Assembly: GCF_008711325.1 (NCBI RefSeq)
Contig: NZ_VXDB01000016.1
Location: 43,039-107,038, forward strand
Source of the DNA: Roseibium sediminis
GTDB lineage: Bacteria > Pseudomonadota > Alphaproteobacteria > Rhizobiales > Stappiaceae
Length of the DNA: 64,000 nucleotides
Reading direction: 5' to 3'
Both the position numbers and the translations under genes were made by a program. Shown piece after piece: positions 1 through 10,316 of the stretch. The notes beneath the pieces are model-generated. The model saw only the letters and a list, made by a program, of their open reading frames with translations. It made no database searches and was not told the origin of the DNA. The first letter of the stretch is position 1; each line of letters begins with the position of its first letter.

Positions 1-368
1 GCTTCATGGTAGCCGCGCACTTGTGACTGCGCTTCGCGAGCAGCAGAGCTCCATGCGGAATGACCGGCAGACATTTCCACCAAGCCATCATTGTAGGTCA
101 GCGTCTTCTTGATCCGCTCGTCGACCGTCTCGATATTCTGGTCAGAGGTATGGATGAGGAAGTTTTTCACTGCCAGGCGAGCCTCGAGCAGATTTGCCTG
201 CACCCTGCTGGCCTGATTGGTCTGGGACGCGACGCTTCTGTAATCGGAGAACCTGTCATTTGACGAGTTCAGGTTCACCACGCCTGTTGCGCCGATCAGA
301 ACGAGCAATGCCAGGATCGCCAAAAACCCGCCGAAAACCTTTACCGAGATTGAAAACTTCCGCAACAT
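1..368 (-). CDS. Methyl-accepting chemotaxis protein, N-terminal part (runs off window start)
   Basis: The visible 122 residues begin MLRKFSISVKVFGGF and continue into a hydrophobic helix (about residues 10-30, LAILALLVLIGATGVV). A helical periplasmic stretch follows, with an NxxxxFSDYRSVAS-type helix and later LEARLAVKNFLI. This is the standard start of a chemoreceptor: a short cytoplasmic tail, a first membrane segment, then a helical-bundle sensor domain. The signalling domain lies outside the window, so the family call rests on the N-terminus alone. The start is the ATG whose complement ends at 368. Such receptors sit in the inner membrane and signal to CheA, which fits the flagellar genes elsewhere in the window. 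The ligand cannot be inferred. Confidence 0.72.
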   Translation of the reverse strand, partial: MLRKFSISVKVFGGFLAILALLVLIGATGVVNLNSSNDRFSDYRSVASQTNQASRVQANLLEARLAVKNFLIHTSDQNIETVDERIKKTLTYNDGLVEMSAGHSAWSSAAREAQSQVRGYHE

Positions 369-847
369 AACGATGACCTGCAACTTGGTTGATCAGAAAC
401 ACACGCAAAATCCGACAGAGATATCAAAGAGTACTCTTTCGAATTTGCTCCGCGCCCTGATGAAACCTGTCCACCGAAAGTTGCCAAAACATAAAATTAT
501 AAAGACAAGAACAAAAACTTGTTCATTCATATGGATATTTCATCATGGAATTACTGGCAATAAACAATCAAAAATTGCATTTTTTCAAGAAACACGATGA
601 AACAAGTACGTATATCAATCATAAATTACCTATTCCCCATCCATCTGCACTTCAAGACGAACAAAAAATGAGCAGTGAACCAATGGGATTGGCGCCGACT
701 CGATCCCTTTCGTCACACTCATGGCTCTGGTAAACCCCATCGACAGCGGGGTTGCGCAACCAGATTTCAAATTGTATACAATTGCGCACAATCCAAAACC
801 CCACACGCACAGGCCCCTTCCGCCCAAGCAAAAGGTCCTTAGACACC
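369..847. other. AT-rich divergent intergenic region between the chemoreceptor and icd
   Basis: This 479-bp gap carries no convincing gene. It is clearly more AT-rich than its flanks between about 370 and 660 and presumably holds the chemoreceptor promoter. The icd-proximal end holds two perfect palindromes, listed separately. Confidence 0.5.
750..783. promoter_or_regulatory. Two perfect palindromes in the icd promoter region
   Basis: GGTTGCGCAACC (750-761) and AATTGTATACAATT (770-783) are perfect inverted repeats lying 65-100 bp before the icd start codon. TTGTATACAA-type sites are typical of GntR-family repressors. That assignment is inference, and the regulator is not in the window. Confidence 0.45.
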
Positions 848-2059
848 ATGGCAAAAATCAAAGTCGAAAACCCGGTCGTTGAGCTCGACGGCGATGAAAT
901 GACCCGGATCATCTGGCAGTTCATCAAGGACAAGCTGATCCACCCTTATATCGACCTGCCGCTGGACTACTACGACCTTGGCATCGAAGAGCGGGACCGC
1001 ACCGATGATCAGGTGACCGTGGACGCCGCCAACGCCATCAGAAAGCATGGCGTTGGGGTCAAATGCGCAACCATCACGCCGGATGAAGCTCGCGTGGAAG
1101 AATTTGGCCTGAAGCGTATGTACCGGTCACCGAACGGCACGATCCGCAACATTCTGGGCGGTGTGATTTTCCGCGAGCCGATCATCATGAAAAACGTCCC
1201 TCGCCTCGTGCCGGGCTGGACGCAACCGATCATCGTGGGCCGCCACGCATTTGGCGACCAGTACAAGGCGACCGACTTCCGCTTCCCGGGCAAGGGCAAG
1301 CTGACCATCACCTTTACCGGCGAGGACGGAAAGGTGATCGAACACGAAGTCTATGACGCACCGGGCGCTGGCGTTGCCATGGCCATGTACAATCTCGACG
1401 ATTCCATCCGGGATTTTGCCCGCGCTTCCCTGAACTACGCGCTCGGCCGCAAGGTTCCTTGTTACCTCTCGACAAAGAACACCATCCTCAAGGCCTATGA
1501 CGGTCGCTTCAAGGACATCTTCCAGGAAATCTACGACGCCGAGTTCAAGGACCAATACGCGGAAGCCGGCATCTGGTACGAACATCGCCTCATCGACGAT
1601 ATGGTCGCCTCGGCCCTGAAATGGTCCGGCGGATATGTCTGGGCCTGCAAGAACTACGATGGCGACGTTCAGTCTGACACCGTGGCGCAAGGATTTGGCT
1701 CCCTCGGCCTCATGACGTCCGTCCTCATGACGCCGGACGGAAAGACAGTCGAAGCCGAAGCGGCCCACGGCACCGTGACCCGCCACTATCGCCAGCACCA
1801 GAAGGGCGAAAGCACGTCCACGAACTCGATCGCCTCGATCTTTGCCTGGACGCGCGGCCTTGCCCATCGTGCCAAGTTGGACAACAACGATCAGCTGGCA
1901 GCCTTCGCCCAGACCCTGGAGAAGGTCTGTATCGATACTGTCGAAAGCGGCTTTATGACCAAGGATCTTGCACTTCTGGTCGGTCCCGACCAGAGCTGGC
2001 TGACCACCACAGGCTTCCTCGACAAGATTGACGAAAACCTGCAGAAGGCCATGGCATAA
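848..2059 (+). CDS. icd: NADP-dependent isocitrate dehydrogenase
   Basis: The product catalyses oxidative decarboxylation of isocitrate to 2-oxoglutarate, making NADPH and CO2 in the TCA cycle (cytosolic). The 403-aa protein starting [23 protein letters not shown] matches the eukaryote-like dimeric NADP-IDH found in alphaproteobacteria. The substrate loop is seen in [14 protein letters not shown], with the Ser and Arg residues that bind isocitrate. The metal-binding aspartate region is near LIDDMVA, and [12 protein letters not shown] is the cofactor-binding stretch. The start at ATG 848 gives the usual N-terminus; upstream in-frame codons run through the promoter palindromes and are unlikely to be coding. 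It is monocistronic, with its own terminator directly downstream. Confidence 0.96.
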   Translation: MAKIKVENPVVELDGDEMTRIIWQFIKDKLIHPYIDLPLDYYDLGIEERDRTDDQVTVDAANAIRKHGVGVKCATITPDEARVEEFGLKRMYRSPNGTIRNILGGVIFREPIIMKNVPRLVPGWTQPIIVGRHAFGDQYKATDFRFPGKGKLTITFTGEDGKVIEHEVYDAPGAGVAMAMYNLDDSIRDFARASLNYALGRKVPCYLSTKNTILKAYDGRFKDIFQEIYDAEFKDQYAEAGIWYEHRLIDDMVASALKWSGGYVWACKNYDGDVQSDTVAQGFGSLGLMTSVLMTPDGKTVEAEAAHGTVTRHYRQHQKGESTSTNSIASIFAWTRGLAHRAKLDNNDQLAAFAQTLEKVCIDTVESGFMTKDLALLVGPDQSWLTTTGFLDKIDENLQKAMA

Positions 2060-2080
2060 TCTTCTTAGCCAAGACACCGA

Positions 2081-2109
2081 AAAGCCCGCCATTTTGGCGG
2101 GCTTTTTTT
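2081..2109 (+). terminator. Rho-independent terminator of icd
   Basis: The stem AAGCCCGCC / GGCGGGCTT around an ATTTT loop is followed by a run of T, beginning about 20 bp after the icd stop codon. Confidence 0.88.
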
Positions 2110-2177
2110 GTCGTTGACCAGCTGTCTATCAGATGCAATTCTGCTTGGAACATTTCAGGAACATGAATTGCGAAACA

Positions 2178-2795
2178 ATGGCTGACCTCGTCCTTTATAC
2201 AAACCCGATGTCCCGTGGCCGCATAGCAAGATGGATGCTTGAGGAAATCGGGCAACCTTATGAAACACAGATTCTGGGCTATGGCGAAGGTATGAAATCT
2301 GCCGATTATCTTGCCATCAATCCGCTGGGCAAGGTTCCTGCGCTCACCCATGGTGACAAGGTCACTACGGAGGCAGCCGCCATTTGCGCCTATCTCGCCG
2401 ATGCCTTTCCCGAAGCCGGCCTCGCTCCTGAACTGTCAGAGCGCGCAGACTATTACCGCTGGCTGTTTTTTGTTGCCGGTCCGCTTGAAGCCTGTGTCGT
2501 CGGACGCGCCTTGGGCTTCGAAGTGCCGGAGGAAAAATATCGCATGGCCGGATATGGCCGATATGGCGACATGCTGGGCGCGCTGGAGGGAGCCCTTTCG
2601 CAACGGGACTACATTGCCGGAAACACTTTCACCGCAGCGGATGTTTATGTCGGCGCACAGGTTAACTGGGGTCTCCAGTTCGGAACCTTCGAAGCACGCC
2701 CTGCCTTTACTGCCTATGCGCAGCGTCTTGCGTCCCGCCCCGCCTTCAAACGCGCCAACGAACTGGACGATGCTCTGATGCCAAAGGATGGATAA
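2178..2795 (+). CDS. Glutathione S-transferase family protein
   Basis: This 205-aa protein has a thioredoxin-fold N-terminal domain (MADLVLYTNPMSRGRIARWMLEEIG). The expected cis-proline and glutathione-contacting region is NPLGKVPAL, followed by TTEAAAICAYLAD. The C-terminal half is the all-helical domain with FTAADVYVG, the conserved N-capping box. The likely role is conjugation or transfer of glutathione to a small electrophile; the substrate is unknown. The ATG at 2178 was chosen because MADLVLYTN is the usual family start. An in-frame ATG at 2163 with AGGA just before it is a possible alternative. The stop overlaps the start of a second GST gene by 8 bp, so the two are probably co-transcribed. 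Confidence 0.88.
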   Translation: MADLVLYTNPMSRGRIARWMLEEIGQPYETQILGYGEGMKSADYLAINPLGKVPALTHGDKVTTEAAAICAYLADAFPEAGLAPELSERADYYRWLFFVAGPLEACVVGRALGFEVPEEKYRMAGYGRYGDMLGALEGALSQRDYIAGNTFTAADVYVGAQVNWGLQFGTFEARPAFTAYAQRLASRPAFKRANELDDALMPKDG

Positions 2796-3453
2796 GCTGG
2801 AGCGGAAGTTTCCCACGGGCAAACCGACGCTTTACGGTGCTCCGTACTCCGTATATGTGCGCTCGGCCAGACTAGGTCTGGAGGAAAAAGGCGTTGCCTA
2901 CCATCTGGAGCCGGTCGACGTATTCGCCGAAAACGGCGTTCCGGACTGGTATCTGGCGCTCAACCCGTTTGGCAAGATCCCGACCCTGTGCCATGAGAAT
3001 GCGGTCTTGTTCGAGACTTCCGCGATCCTGCGTTACATCGATGAAGCCTTTGAAGGTGTACGCCTTCAGCCTCGGGACCCCATGCGCCGTGCGCGGATGA
3101 ACCAGGTACTGTCCATACTGGACAATTATATCTACCCCCATCTCGTATGGGACATCTATGTGGAGCGGATCGTCAATGCTCGGAATGGAACTACGGATGA
3201 GCTGAAGATCGCAGCGGCTATTCCAGTGGCTAGCCAGGCGCTCACTTCAATTTCTGCTATTTTGAGCAACGGCCCTTGGCTGCTTGGTGACGAGATTTCG
3301 CTCGCAGATTTGCACGCCGCCGCCATGCTCTCGCTCGCAAGCAATGCTCCGGAATGCAAGATGCTGATTTTGGAGCATCCAGCCCTTGAGGACTGGCTTG
3401 CGAGAATGGAAGCCCGGCCCAGCATGCAAAGAACCACCTCAAGAGCTGATTGA
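2788..3453 (+). CDS. Glutathione S-transferase family protein, second of a pair
   Basis: This 221-aa GST has the N-terminal thioredoxin fold (PTLYGAPYSVYVRSARLGLEEKG) and the glutathione site (LNPFGKIPTL, then FETSAILRYID). The helical C-terminal domain carries ISLADLHAAAML as the capping motif. It is only distantly similar to the GST encoded just upstream, so the pair is not a recent duplication. The first 8 bp overlap the previous gene, which points to translational coupling. The substrate is unknown. Confidence 0.88.
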   Translation: MDKLERKFPTGKPTLYGAPYSVYVRSARLGLEEKGVAYHLEPVDVFAENGVPDWYLALNPFGKIPTLCHENAVLFETSAILRYIDEAFEGVRLQPRDPMRRARMNQVLSILDNYIYPHLVWDIYVERIVNARNGTTDELKIAAAIPVASQALTSISAILSNGPWLLGDEISLADLHAAAMLSLASNAPECKMLILEHPALEDWLARMEARPSMQRTTSRAD

Positions 3454-3506
3454 TTGCTTCCGGCTGGTTCAACTATGTATTGTTGGCAAACCACATGGAG
3501 TCTCTC

Positions 3507-3980
3507 ATGACGAAGTCTCGCGCGCGCTTCTCGCATCCCAACCCCTTCATGTCAGCTTTTACCATGCTTGCGATCTGTTTCGTGATTGCAACTTGCCTCA
3601 GTGCTCCCTTGAAAGCGCAGACGGTATTTGAACCTCCCCGCGGTTCAGCCGAGCGCAAGGAGGTTCTGGATGCCGTGCGCCCGCTCATGGAAGCCCATTT
3701 GCATGCACCAGTGGAATTTGTCATCAACTGGATGCGCGTTGGAAATTCCTGGGCCTTCGTGGGCGTCAGCCCGCAGCGTCCGGGCGGCGGGGCCATAGAC
3801 CCGCGCGGCACCTTTCTGGCAGATCAGGCCGAATACATGGACGGTCTGCACACCTATGCGCTGCTGCGTCATCAGTATGGCCGCTGGAACATCGTTGATT
3901 TTGCAATTGGACCGACAGACGCCTTCTGGGATGGCAGTGCCTTGTACAGTCAGGTTCCTCAGGGCCTGCTCCCTCACTAG
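3507..3980 (+). CDS. Exported protein of unknown function
   Basis: The product is 157 aa. The N-terminus (MTKSRARFSHPNPF, then a hydrophobic core MLAICFVIATCLSAPL ending KAQT) looks like a signal peptide cleaved after the Ala of LKAQ. The mature part is about 120 residues and rich in aromatic residues (WMRVGNSWAFVGVSPQRPGG, YALLRHQYGRWNIVDFAIGP). I do not recognise a named domain; it resembles small periplasmic proteins in which a Trp-rich sheet packs at the C-terminus. The ATG at 3507 follows GGAG at a 5-nt spacing and gives a compact signal peptide, so it was preferred over upstream in-frame starts. Confidence 0.7.
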   Translation: MTKSRARFSHPNPFMSAFTMLAICFVIATCLSAPLKAQTVFEPPRGSAERKEVLDAVRPLMEAHLHAPVEFVINWMRVGNSWAFVGVSPQRPGGGAIDPRGTFLADQAEYMDGLHTYALLRHQYGRWNIVDFAIGPTDAFWDGSALYSQVPQGLLPH

Positions 3981-4092
3981 GGCCTGCAAGGACCTTTATT
4001 TTAAACCCTTGCGGCGGCTCGCACCAAAGTGGGAACCTTGATATGCGTTGCCCTCAAGACACTCCCCTTTGAAGCAACATACGACGGCCCAG

Positions 4093-4491
4093 ATGCAACT
4101 AGCCCCCCTGCTGAATGCCCAGTTCCCCATTCCCCTTCACGCCGTTGCTGCGATTGTGGCGCTGGGAATGGGAACGGCTCAGCTGTTGTTGCCAAAAGGC
4201 TCCCGACAACATCGCCTGATGGGTTATGGGTTCATCTGTTTCATGGCTGCCACAGCCATCTCTAGCCTCTTCATTTCAACGATCAGGATGTGGGGTCCGT
4301 TTTCACCGATCCACCTTCTGGTGCCCTTGACCTTGTGGAACATATATCGCGGCTGGAAGGCGGCCCGGATGGGTGACATTCGAAAGCACAAGCTTGAAAT
4401 GATCATCCTTTACGTGATTGCCCTCGTCGTGACAGGAGGCTTCACGCTTCTGCCCGGGCGCATCATGAATGAAGTTCTCTTCACCGGCTGA
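4093..4491 (+). CDS. DUF2306-like integral membrane protein
   Basis: This is a 132-aa polytopic membrane protein. Hydrophobic segments are visible at about residues 12-32 (LHAVAAIVALGMGTAQLLL), 40-58 (LMGYGFICFMAATAISSLF), 68-82 and 100-120. Features seen in DUF2306 proteins are present: a conserved GxxQ in the first helix, RQHRLMGY between helices one and two, and KHKLEMI before the last helix. The function of the family is unknown. It converges on the K+ channel gene, with the stops 15 bp apart. Confidence 0.68.
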   Translation: MQLAPLLNAQFPIPLHAVAAIVALGMGTAQLLLPKGSRQHRLMGYGFICFMAATAISSLFISTIRMWGPFSPIHLLVPLTLWNIYRGWKAARMGDIRKHKLEMIILYVIALVVTGGFTLLPGRIMNEVLFTG

Positions 4492-4505
4492 ATGGCAGGC
4501 GCCGC

Positions 4506-5843
4506 CTATTTCTCGGCATTACCATCGGGAAAGAGTTCCGGCTCCTGATCCGAGCCTTCATCATCAAGAGGCGCAATATCGGCCTGGGCCAACTCCACAT
4601 CGGCGAGATCGGCAAAAGACTGCATGTTTGCCGCAATCCGTTTCTCCGCTTCTGTCAGGATCTTGTGGGTCAGCGTCGCATTGTCGTCCATCAGCTTTTG
4701 TAGCGCCCTCGCCGACAGGACAAGCAATTCACAATCCCGCACAGCCCTGACTGTTGCCGCCCGTGGACGTTGCTGGATAAGCGCAAGCTCACCAAAAAAG
4801 TCCCCGTCGTCCAAATGAATGACCTTGTTCTTCAGCTTGATCTGGGCGGCCCCTTCTGAAATGAAATACATCCTGTCGGCGATCTCACCCTTTTCGGCGA
4901 TGACTGTACCGGCCCTTACCCGCTGCGCCTCGAGCAACTTTGAAACCTCCGCAATTTCAGTTGCGCTGAGGTCTTCAAACAATGGAACGCGCGCCACCAT
5001 TGACCAGGTGACAACAAAGTCGCGGCTATGAATTTCTCGGGCAAAGGCAGAAGCGATGATGCCGACAGGCAACGCAATTAGGCCGTAGCCCATCAGCATG
5101 ACAAATCCGGCGATCATCCGCCCCGCATTGGTCACCGGCACAACATCGCCATAACCAACGGTCGTGATGGTCGTCACAGCCCACCACATTGCATGCGGGA
5201 TGCTGGCAAGCGCCTCTGGTTGGTCGTCATGTTCCACCAGATACATCAAGGTCGCCGACAGCAGGATCACACCACCGATGATGACCGTTGATCCGATCAG
5301 CGCATGGCGCTCCGAAACAATTGCGGTCAGCAGTGACCTTAGCGCCGGCGAATAGCGGGCAAGCTTCAAGAACCTCAACAAGCGCAGGATGACAAGAACC
5401 GTCACCGCAGTATTCGGCAGGACGAAGATCAGCAACAGCGGCAGCGCTGCCAGAAAATCCACGATCGCTTCGGGCTGGATGGCATATCTGAGCCGCGCCC
5501 GGATAGGACCATATCGGCGCAGCGGCGGATGAAGGTCGGACACATAAAGTCGCAGCAGATATTCCACCACAAAGATAAAACCGGAGCACAGCTGCAGGAC
5601 GCTCATCAACCCGCCCTGTGACTCCCTCACCGACGGGATCGTCTCGATCACGGCAAAGAAGATATTGAGGACAATCAGCGTGATGAAAAAATGACGCAGG
5701 GAACGGGCAGCAACCCTGTATTTCCCGGTTTCCTCAAGAAGATCGAACAGAAAATGCTTGAAGTGTGTCTGAGACAAAGAAGGAGCCTCGTCGGATTGGG
5801 ATTCGTTTAGTCGGAGGCTATCAGGTGTTGCCCTGTCCTGCAC
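4506..5843 (-). CDS. Cyclic-nucleotide-regulated potassium channel
   Basis: This 445-aa inner-membrane channel has an N-terminal voltage-sensor-like set of helices. An Arg-rich S4-like segment (VLVILRLLRFLKLARYSPALRSL, about 155-180) is followed by the pore helix and a selectivity filter, TTITTVGYGD (about 228-237). GYGD is the K+-selective signature. After the last membrane helix comes a cAMP/cGMP-binding domain (about 285-400) with the phosphate-binding cassette GDFFGELALIQQRPRAATVRA. The layout matches prokaryotic six-helix K+ channels such as Mesorhizobium MlotiK1. A short acidic tail ends the protein. Opening on cyclic-nucleotide binding is expected from the family and not shown here. 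Confidence 0.9.
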   Translation of the reverse strand: MQDRATPDSLRLNESQSDEAPSLSQTHFKHFLFDLLEETGKYRVAARSLRHFFITLIVLNIFFAVIETIPSVRESQGGLMSVLQLCSGFIFVVEYLLRLYVSDLHPPLRRYGPIRARLRYAIQPEAIVDFLAALPLLLIFVLPNTAVTVLVILRLLRFLKLARYSPALRSLLTAIVSERHALIGSTVIIGGVILLSATLMYLVEHDDQPEALASIPHAMWWAVTTITTVGYGDVVPVTNAGRMIAGFVMLMGYGLIALPVGIIASAFAREIHSRDFVVTWSMVARVPLFEDLSATEIAEVSKLLEAQRVRAGTVIAEKGEIADRMYFISEGAAQIKLKNKVIHLDDGDFFGELALIQQRPRAATVRAVRDCELLVLSARALQKLMDDNATLTHKILTEAEKRIAANMQSFADLADVELAQADIAPLDDEGSDQEPELFPDGNAEK

Positions 5844-6012
5844 CCGCCTTGGTTATGATCAGCGCAAGTGAAGCGCATCCGGGCGAAGCATCACAAGATG
5901 CACGCAAGCGCGTCTACACAAATTGGTGATGCGACGTGACCGAGAGGGACTTGCAGAAAGAAAACGAATACCCATTTCAGTTAGGCAGGCAAGAAATGAA
6001 AGGACAAACACC

Positions 6013-6138
6013 ATGGCCTTTGATGTAAACAAAACCAAAGCAGCTACTGTCTCCCCGCAGGATGGCGCTTTGACCATGCTTATTACATCTACGTTTGTTG
6101 CCAGCATCTCGATGGCTTTCGTTGCATTCGTACTCTGA
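6013..6138 (+). CDS. Small single-pass membrane protein (41 aa)
   Basis: The 41-aa product has a polar N-terminal half (MAFDVNKTKAATVSPQDG) and a hydrophobic C-terminal helix (LTMLITSTFVASISMAFVAFVL) ending at the stop. An AAGGAC ribosome site lies 10-12 nt before the ATG, and a clear terminator follows 20 bp downstream, so it is a complete transcription unit of its own. The function is unknown. The form is that of a tail-anchored small membrane protein that modulates a larger partner. The divergent K+ channel gene starts about 170 bp away, but nothing links the two beyond position. Confidence 0.65.
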   Translation: MAFDVNKTKAATVSPQDGALTMLITSTFVASISMAFVAFVL

Positions 6139-6160
6139 TCTCCCCCGGCAACGAAACATC

Positions 6161-6190
6161 AAAAAAGGCGGGCACTTGGCCCGCCTTTTT
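6161..6190. terminator. Bidirectional terminator between the small membrane protein and alaS
   Basis: The hairpin GGCGGGC / GCCCGCC has a short CTTG-type loop and is flanked by A-run and T-run on either side. It can therefore serve both the rightward small gene and the leftward alaS. Confidence 0.88.
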
Positions 6191-6219
6191 GATTCAATTC
6201 CTTACGTTAAGGAAGATAC

Positions 6220-8880
6220 TCAAGCACCCAGATGCGCTTCAATTGCCTTGATCGCATCATCGGCCTTGGAACCATCCGGGCCACCGGCCTGAGCCATGTC
6301 CGGGCGTCCGCCGCCACCGCGCCCGCCAAGGGCCTCTGAACCAATGCGAACGAGATCGACGGCGCTGACCTTCTCGGTCAGGTCTTTGGTCACGGCCGTT
6401 ACAATGGATGCCTTTCCGGCATCGTCGGTGGAAATCAGAACAACAACGCCGGATCCGAGTTGGGTCTTGGCCTCATCCGCCATGCCCTTCAGGTCCTTGG
6501 CGTTGATGCCTTCAACAACGCGCCCCAAAAGCTTGTACTCGCCAATGGTCTTGACGGTCGATGCAGCATCACCGCCCGCGCCCCCGCCCATGGCCAGCTT
6601 CTTCTTGGCGTCCGCCAGTTCCTTTTCCAGACGGCGACGATCCTCAACCAGCTGGGCAACACGTGCCGGAACGTCCGCCATACCGGTCTTGAGGATCGAG
6701 GCAAGCTCCTTCATGCGCTTGTCCTGACCATCCAGATAGGCGCGGGCTTCGGCTCCAGTGAGTGCCTCCACGCGGCGAACACCTGCAGCCACCGCCCCTT
6801 CGGAAACGACCGTCACAAGACCGATGTCCCCTGTGCGCTTCACATGGGTGCCGCCGCACAGCTCCAGCGAATAAGGCTTGCCAGCCTTCGATCCATGCAG
6901 GGCTGTACCCATGGAGACAACACGAACCTCATCGCCGTATTTCTCGCCGAAAAGCGCCATCGCACCCGCCTCAATCGCATCGTCAACGGCCATCAGGCGC
7001 GTATCGACGGGGGCGTTTTGAAGCACGATTTCGTTGGCGTATTTCTCGACAACGGCCAATTCGTCATCGGACAGCGGCTTGGGATGCGAGAAGTCAAAAC
7101 GAAGACGCTCCGGGCTGACCATCGACCCCTTCTGGGCCACATGCGTTCCCAGAACCTCGCGCAGCGCCTCATGGACAAGGTGCGTGGCAGAATGGTTGGA
7201 GCGGATCGCTGAGCGGCGTGCATGATCAACCTTCAGCTCAAGCGGCTGATTGAGCGCGACAGCCCCTTCCACAATCGTGACGAGATGGATGAAGAGGCCA
7301 TCAGCCTTCTTCTGCACGTCCTTCACTTCAATGCGGATGCCATCGGCAGTCATCGTTCCTGCATCGCCAACCTGACCTCCGGATTCGCCATAGAACGGGG
7401 TCTGGTTCAGGATGATGACGCCGTCCTGACCGGCAGTCAGCTTGTCGACTTCCGCGCCATCGGCAACCAGTCCGGTCACGATGCCCTCGGCGATTTCGGT
7501 TTCATAGCCAAGGAAATCGGTAGCGCCTGCCTTTTCCTTCAGCGCAAACCAGACAGTTTCGGTGGCAGCTTCACCCGAACCGGACCAGGCCGCACGAGCT
7601 TCAGCCTTCTGTCGCTCCATCGCGGTGTTGAAGCCAGCCGTATCCACGCTGATGTTGCGGGCGCGCAAGGCATCCTGCGTCAGGTCCAGCGGGAAGCCGT
7701 ATGTGTCGTAGAGCTTGAACGCGGTTTCGCCGTCCAGCTGGCCACCTTCGGTCAGGTCGGCAGTTGCCGTATCCAACAGTCCGAGGCCACGCTCCAGCGT
7801 CTTGCGGAAACGGGTTTCTTCCAGCTTCAACGTCTCGGTAATCAAGGCCTCAGCCCTGCCAAGCTCGGGATAGGAGCGTCCCATTTCGCGGATCAACGAC
7901 GGCACGAGCTTGTACATCAGCGGATCGCGCGCACCCAGCAGATGGGCGTGGCGCATGCCGCGGCGCATGATCCGGCGCAGAACGTACCCACGACCTTCAT
8001 TGGACGGCAAAACGCCATCGGCAATGAGGAAGCTGGTAGAGCGCAAGTGGTCGGCGATCACGCGGTGGCTGTTCTTTGCCGCCCCTTCTGCTTCCACACC
8101 TGTTGCCTGCTCGGAAGCGGAGATCAAGGCACGGAAGAGGTCGATGTCATAGTTGTCGTGCACGCCCTGCAGAACTGCGGCGATACGCTCGATCCCCATG
8201 CCGGTGTCGATGGACGGACGCGGCAGGTCGATCCGCCCTTCACCCGTCTGCTCGTATTGCATGAAGACGAGGTTCCAGATCTCGACAAAGCGATCCCCGT
8301 CTTCTTCCGGAGATCCCGGAGGGCCGCCCCAGATGTGGTCGCCATGGTCGTAGAAGATCTCGGAACACGGACCGCAAGGGCCGGTATCCCCCATGGACCA
8401 GAAATTGTCGGAGGTCGGGATCTTGATAATCTTGCTTTCCGGAAGTCCGGCGATCTTTTTCCAGAGATCGAAGGCTTCCTGATCTTCTGAAAAGACCGTA
8501 ACCAGCAGCCGATCCTTGTTCAGGCCATATTCCTTGGTGATCAGGTTCCAGGCGAGTTCGATCGCGCGGTCCTTGAAATAGTCACCGAAGGAGAAGTTCC
8601 CGAGCATTTCGAAGAACGTATGGTGGCGTGCAGTGTAGCCGACATTGTCGAGGTCGTTATGCTTGCCCCCTGCACGAACCACCTTCTGGGCGGTCGTGGC
8701 ACGGCTGTAGTCACGCTTTTCCAGACCGGTGAACACGTTCTTGAACTGGTTCATGCCCGCGTTCGCGAACATCAATGTCGGATCGTTGCGCGGAACCAGC
8801 GGCCCCGATTCCACCACTTCGTGGCTGTTCTTGGAAAAATAGTCCAGAAACGTCGATCTGATGTCATTAACGCCGGTCAT
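6220..8880 (-). CDS. alaS: Alanyl-tRNA synthetase
   Basis: The enzyme charges tRNA-Ala in the cytosol. The 886-aa protein has the usual length and order: a class II catalytic domain ([46 protein letters not shown]), then a tRNA-recognition helical region. Next is an editing domain with the zinc-binding elements [11 protein letters not shown] and [15 protein letters not shown], and last a C-terminal DHHA1-type Gly-rich end ([16 protein letters not shown]). It lies downstream of recA in the same direction, an arrangement common in alphaproteobacteria, but a recA terminator sits between them. Confidence 0.98.
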   Translation of the reverse strand: MTGVNDIRSTFLDYFSKNSHEVVESGPLVPRNDPTLMFANAGMNQFKNVFTGLEKRDYSRATTAQKVVRAGGKHNDLDNVGYTARHHTFFEMLGNFSFGDYFKDRAIELAWNLITKEYGLNKDRLLVTVFSEDQEAFDLWKKIAGLPESKIIKIPTSDNFWSMGDTGPCGPCSEIFYDHGDHIWGGPPGSPEEDGDRFVEIWNLVFMQYEQTGEGRIDLPRPSIDTGMGIERIAAVLQGVHDNYDIDLFRALISASEQATGVEAEGAAKNSHRVIADHLRSTSFLIADGVLPSNEGRGYVLRRIMRRGMRHAHLLGARDPLMYKLVPSLIREMGRSYPELGRAEALITETLKLEETRFRKTLERGLGLLDTATADLTEGGQLDGETAFKLYDTYGFPLDLTQDALRARNISVDTAGFNTAMERQKAEARAAWSGSGEAATETVWFALKEKAGATDFLGYETEIAEGIVTGLVADGAEVDKLTAGQDGVIILNQTPFYGESGGQVGDAGTMTADGIRIEVKDVQKKADGLFIHLVTIVEGAVALNQPLELKVDHARRSAIRSNHSATHLVHEALREVLGTHVAQKGSMVSPERLRFDFSHPKPLSDDELAVVEKYANEIVLQNAPVDTRLMAVDDAIEAGAMALFGEKYGDEVRVVSMGTALHGSKAGKPYSLELCGGTHVKRTGDIGLVTVVSEGAVAAGVRRVEALTGAEARAYLDGQDKRMKELASILKTGMADVPARVAQLVEDRRRLEKELADAKKKLAMGGGAGGDAASTVKTIGEYKLLGRVVEGINAKDLKGMADEAKTQLGSGVVVLISTDDAGKASIVTAVTKDLTEKVSAVDLVRIGSEALGGRGGGGRPDMAQAGGPDGSKADDAIKAIEAHLGA

Positions 8881-9039
8881 ACGCGGGTCTCGCCTCGGTC
8901 TGCATAACGCTTGCTGGAAGAAGCGTTCATGGTAATTCTTGGACGGAAGAAGCCTTCATCTCCTCCAGTCGGAGAAGCCTTTTAACTTTCAAGCCAAACA
9001 CTGTCCAGAAGGCGAAAGGCCTTCCGTCGCTGCAAATGC

Positions 9040-9071
9040 AAAAAGGCGCCGGATTATCTCCAGCGCCTTAC
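9040..9071 (-). terminator. Rho-independent terminator of recA
   Basis: Read on the minus strand, AAGGCGCTGG - loop - CCGGCGCC is followed by TTTTT, about 55 bp after the recA stop. Confidence 0.8.
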
Positions 9072-9123
9072 CGTTTGAATGATGATCTAAAGCGCCCGCA
9101 TCATGAGATTGGCGCACCGACCA

Positions 9124-10197
9124 TCAGCTGTCGTCAGCTTCTTCCGGCATCCCGTCCGGATCAATGATCGCTTCAGCAATCAACCCGGCATTCTGGCGCA
9201 CGGCCAGTTCGATTTCCTCGGCCAGTTCCGGATTTTCGCGCAGGAACTGTTTTGCGTTCTCACGCCCCTGCCCCAGACGCTGGCTGTTGTAGGAGAACCA
9301 CGCGCCGGATTTTTCGACGATATTGCCCTTCACACCCAAATCGATGAGTTCGCCCATCTTCGAGACGCCCTCACCATAGATGATGTCGAACTCGACCTGA
9401 CGGAAAGGAGGTGCAAGCTTGTTCTTGACCACTTTCACGCGGGTCTGGTTGCCAACGACCTCGTCGCGGTCCTTGATGGCGCCGATACGGCGAATATCAA
9501 GGCGCACGGAGGCATAGAACTTCAGCGCATTACCGCCGGTCGTCGTTTCCGGCGAACCGAACATCACACCGATCTTCATGCGGATCTGGTTGATGAAGAT
9601 GACCATGCAGTTCGACTTGGAGATCGATGCGGTCAGCTTGCGCAGGGCCTGGCTCATCAATCGGGCCTGCATCCCCGGCAAGCTGTCACCCATCTCACCC
9701 TCAAGCTCCGCCTTCGGAGTGAGCGCTGCAACGGAATCGATAACCAGAACATCAATCGCCCCGGAGCGCACGAGCGTGTCACAGATTTCCAGGGCCTGTT
9801 CGCCCGCATCCGGCTGAGAAATCAGGAGATCGTCAATATTCACGCCCAGTTTGCGGGCATAAATCGGATCGAGCGCATGCTCGGCGTCGATAAAGGCGCA
9901 GATACCGCCCTGTTTCTGGGCTTCTGCAATGCAATGCAGCGCCAGAGTTGTCTTGCCCGAGGATTCCGGCCCGTAGATCTCGACAATTCGTCCCTTTGGC
10001 AAACCGCCGATGCCCAGCGCAATGTCCAGTCCAAGAGATCCGGTCGAAACAGCCTGAACCTCTACGGCCTGCCCCTGCCCCATCCGCATGATGGAACCCT
10101 TGCCGAAGGCCCGTTCGATTTGCGAGAGCGCTGCATCGAGCGCTTTGGTCTTGTCCATCTGGTTGCTTTCCACGAGACGAAGTGTGCTTTGCGACAT
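9124..10197 (-). CDS. recA: RecA recombinase
   Basis: The product polymerises on single-stranded DNA, drives strand exchange and triggers LexA self-cleavage in the SOS response. The 357-aa protein has a normal length. The Walker A motif is GPESSGKTT and Walker B is [12 protein letters not shown]1/L2 DNA-binding loops are present around [19 protein letters not shown] and the region after [27 protein letters not shown]. The C-terminus is acidic ([12 protein letters not shown]), as usual. An SOS box of the alphaproteobacterial type lies about 120-134 bp upstream, so it should be LexA-controlled. Confidence 0.98.
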   Translation of the reverse strand: MSQSTLRLVESNQMDKTKALDAALSQIERAFGKGSIMRMGQGQAVEVQAVSTGSLGLDIALGIGGLPKGRIVEIYGPESSGKTTLALHCIAEAQKQGGICAFIDAEHALDPIYARKLGVNIDDLLISQPDAGEQALEICDTLVRSGAIDVLVIDSVAALTPKAELEGEMGDSLPGMQARLMSQALRKLTASISKSNCMVIFINQIRMKIGVMFGSPETTTGGNALKFYASVRLDIRRIGAIKDRDEVVGNQTRVKVVKNKLAPPFRQVEFDIIYGEGVSKMGELIDLGVKGNIVEKSGAWFSYNSQRLGQGRENAKQFLRENPELAEEIELAVRQNAGLIAEAIIDPDGMPEEADDS

Positions 10198-10316
10198 GTT
10201 GTGCGCTCCTTATTCCACGACGGGCCAGTCGTTTCAAACTGATCGATATGTACCTATTTTGTTCTCATTTGACAATGAATTTTAAGTTAATGAAAATTCG
10301 TGAGAAAAATCAGTTT

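Noticed and set aside
9103..10242. Long plus-strand open frame opposite recA
   Set aside because: It mirrors recA exactly in a GC-rich coding region and encodes no recognisable domain; it is an antisense shadow.
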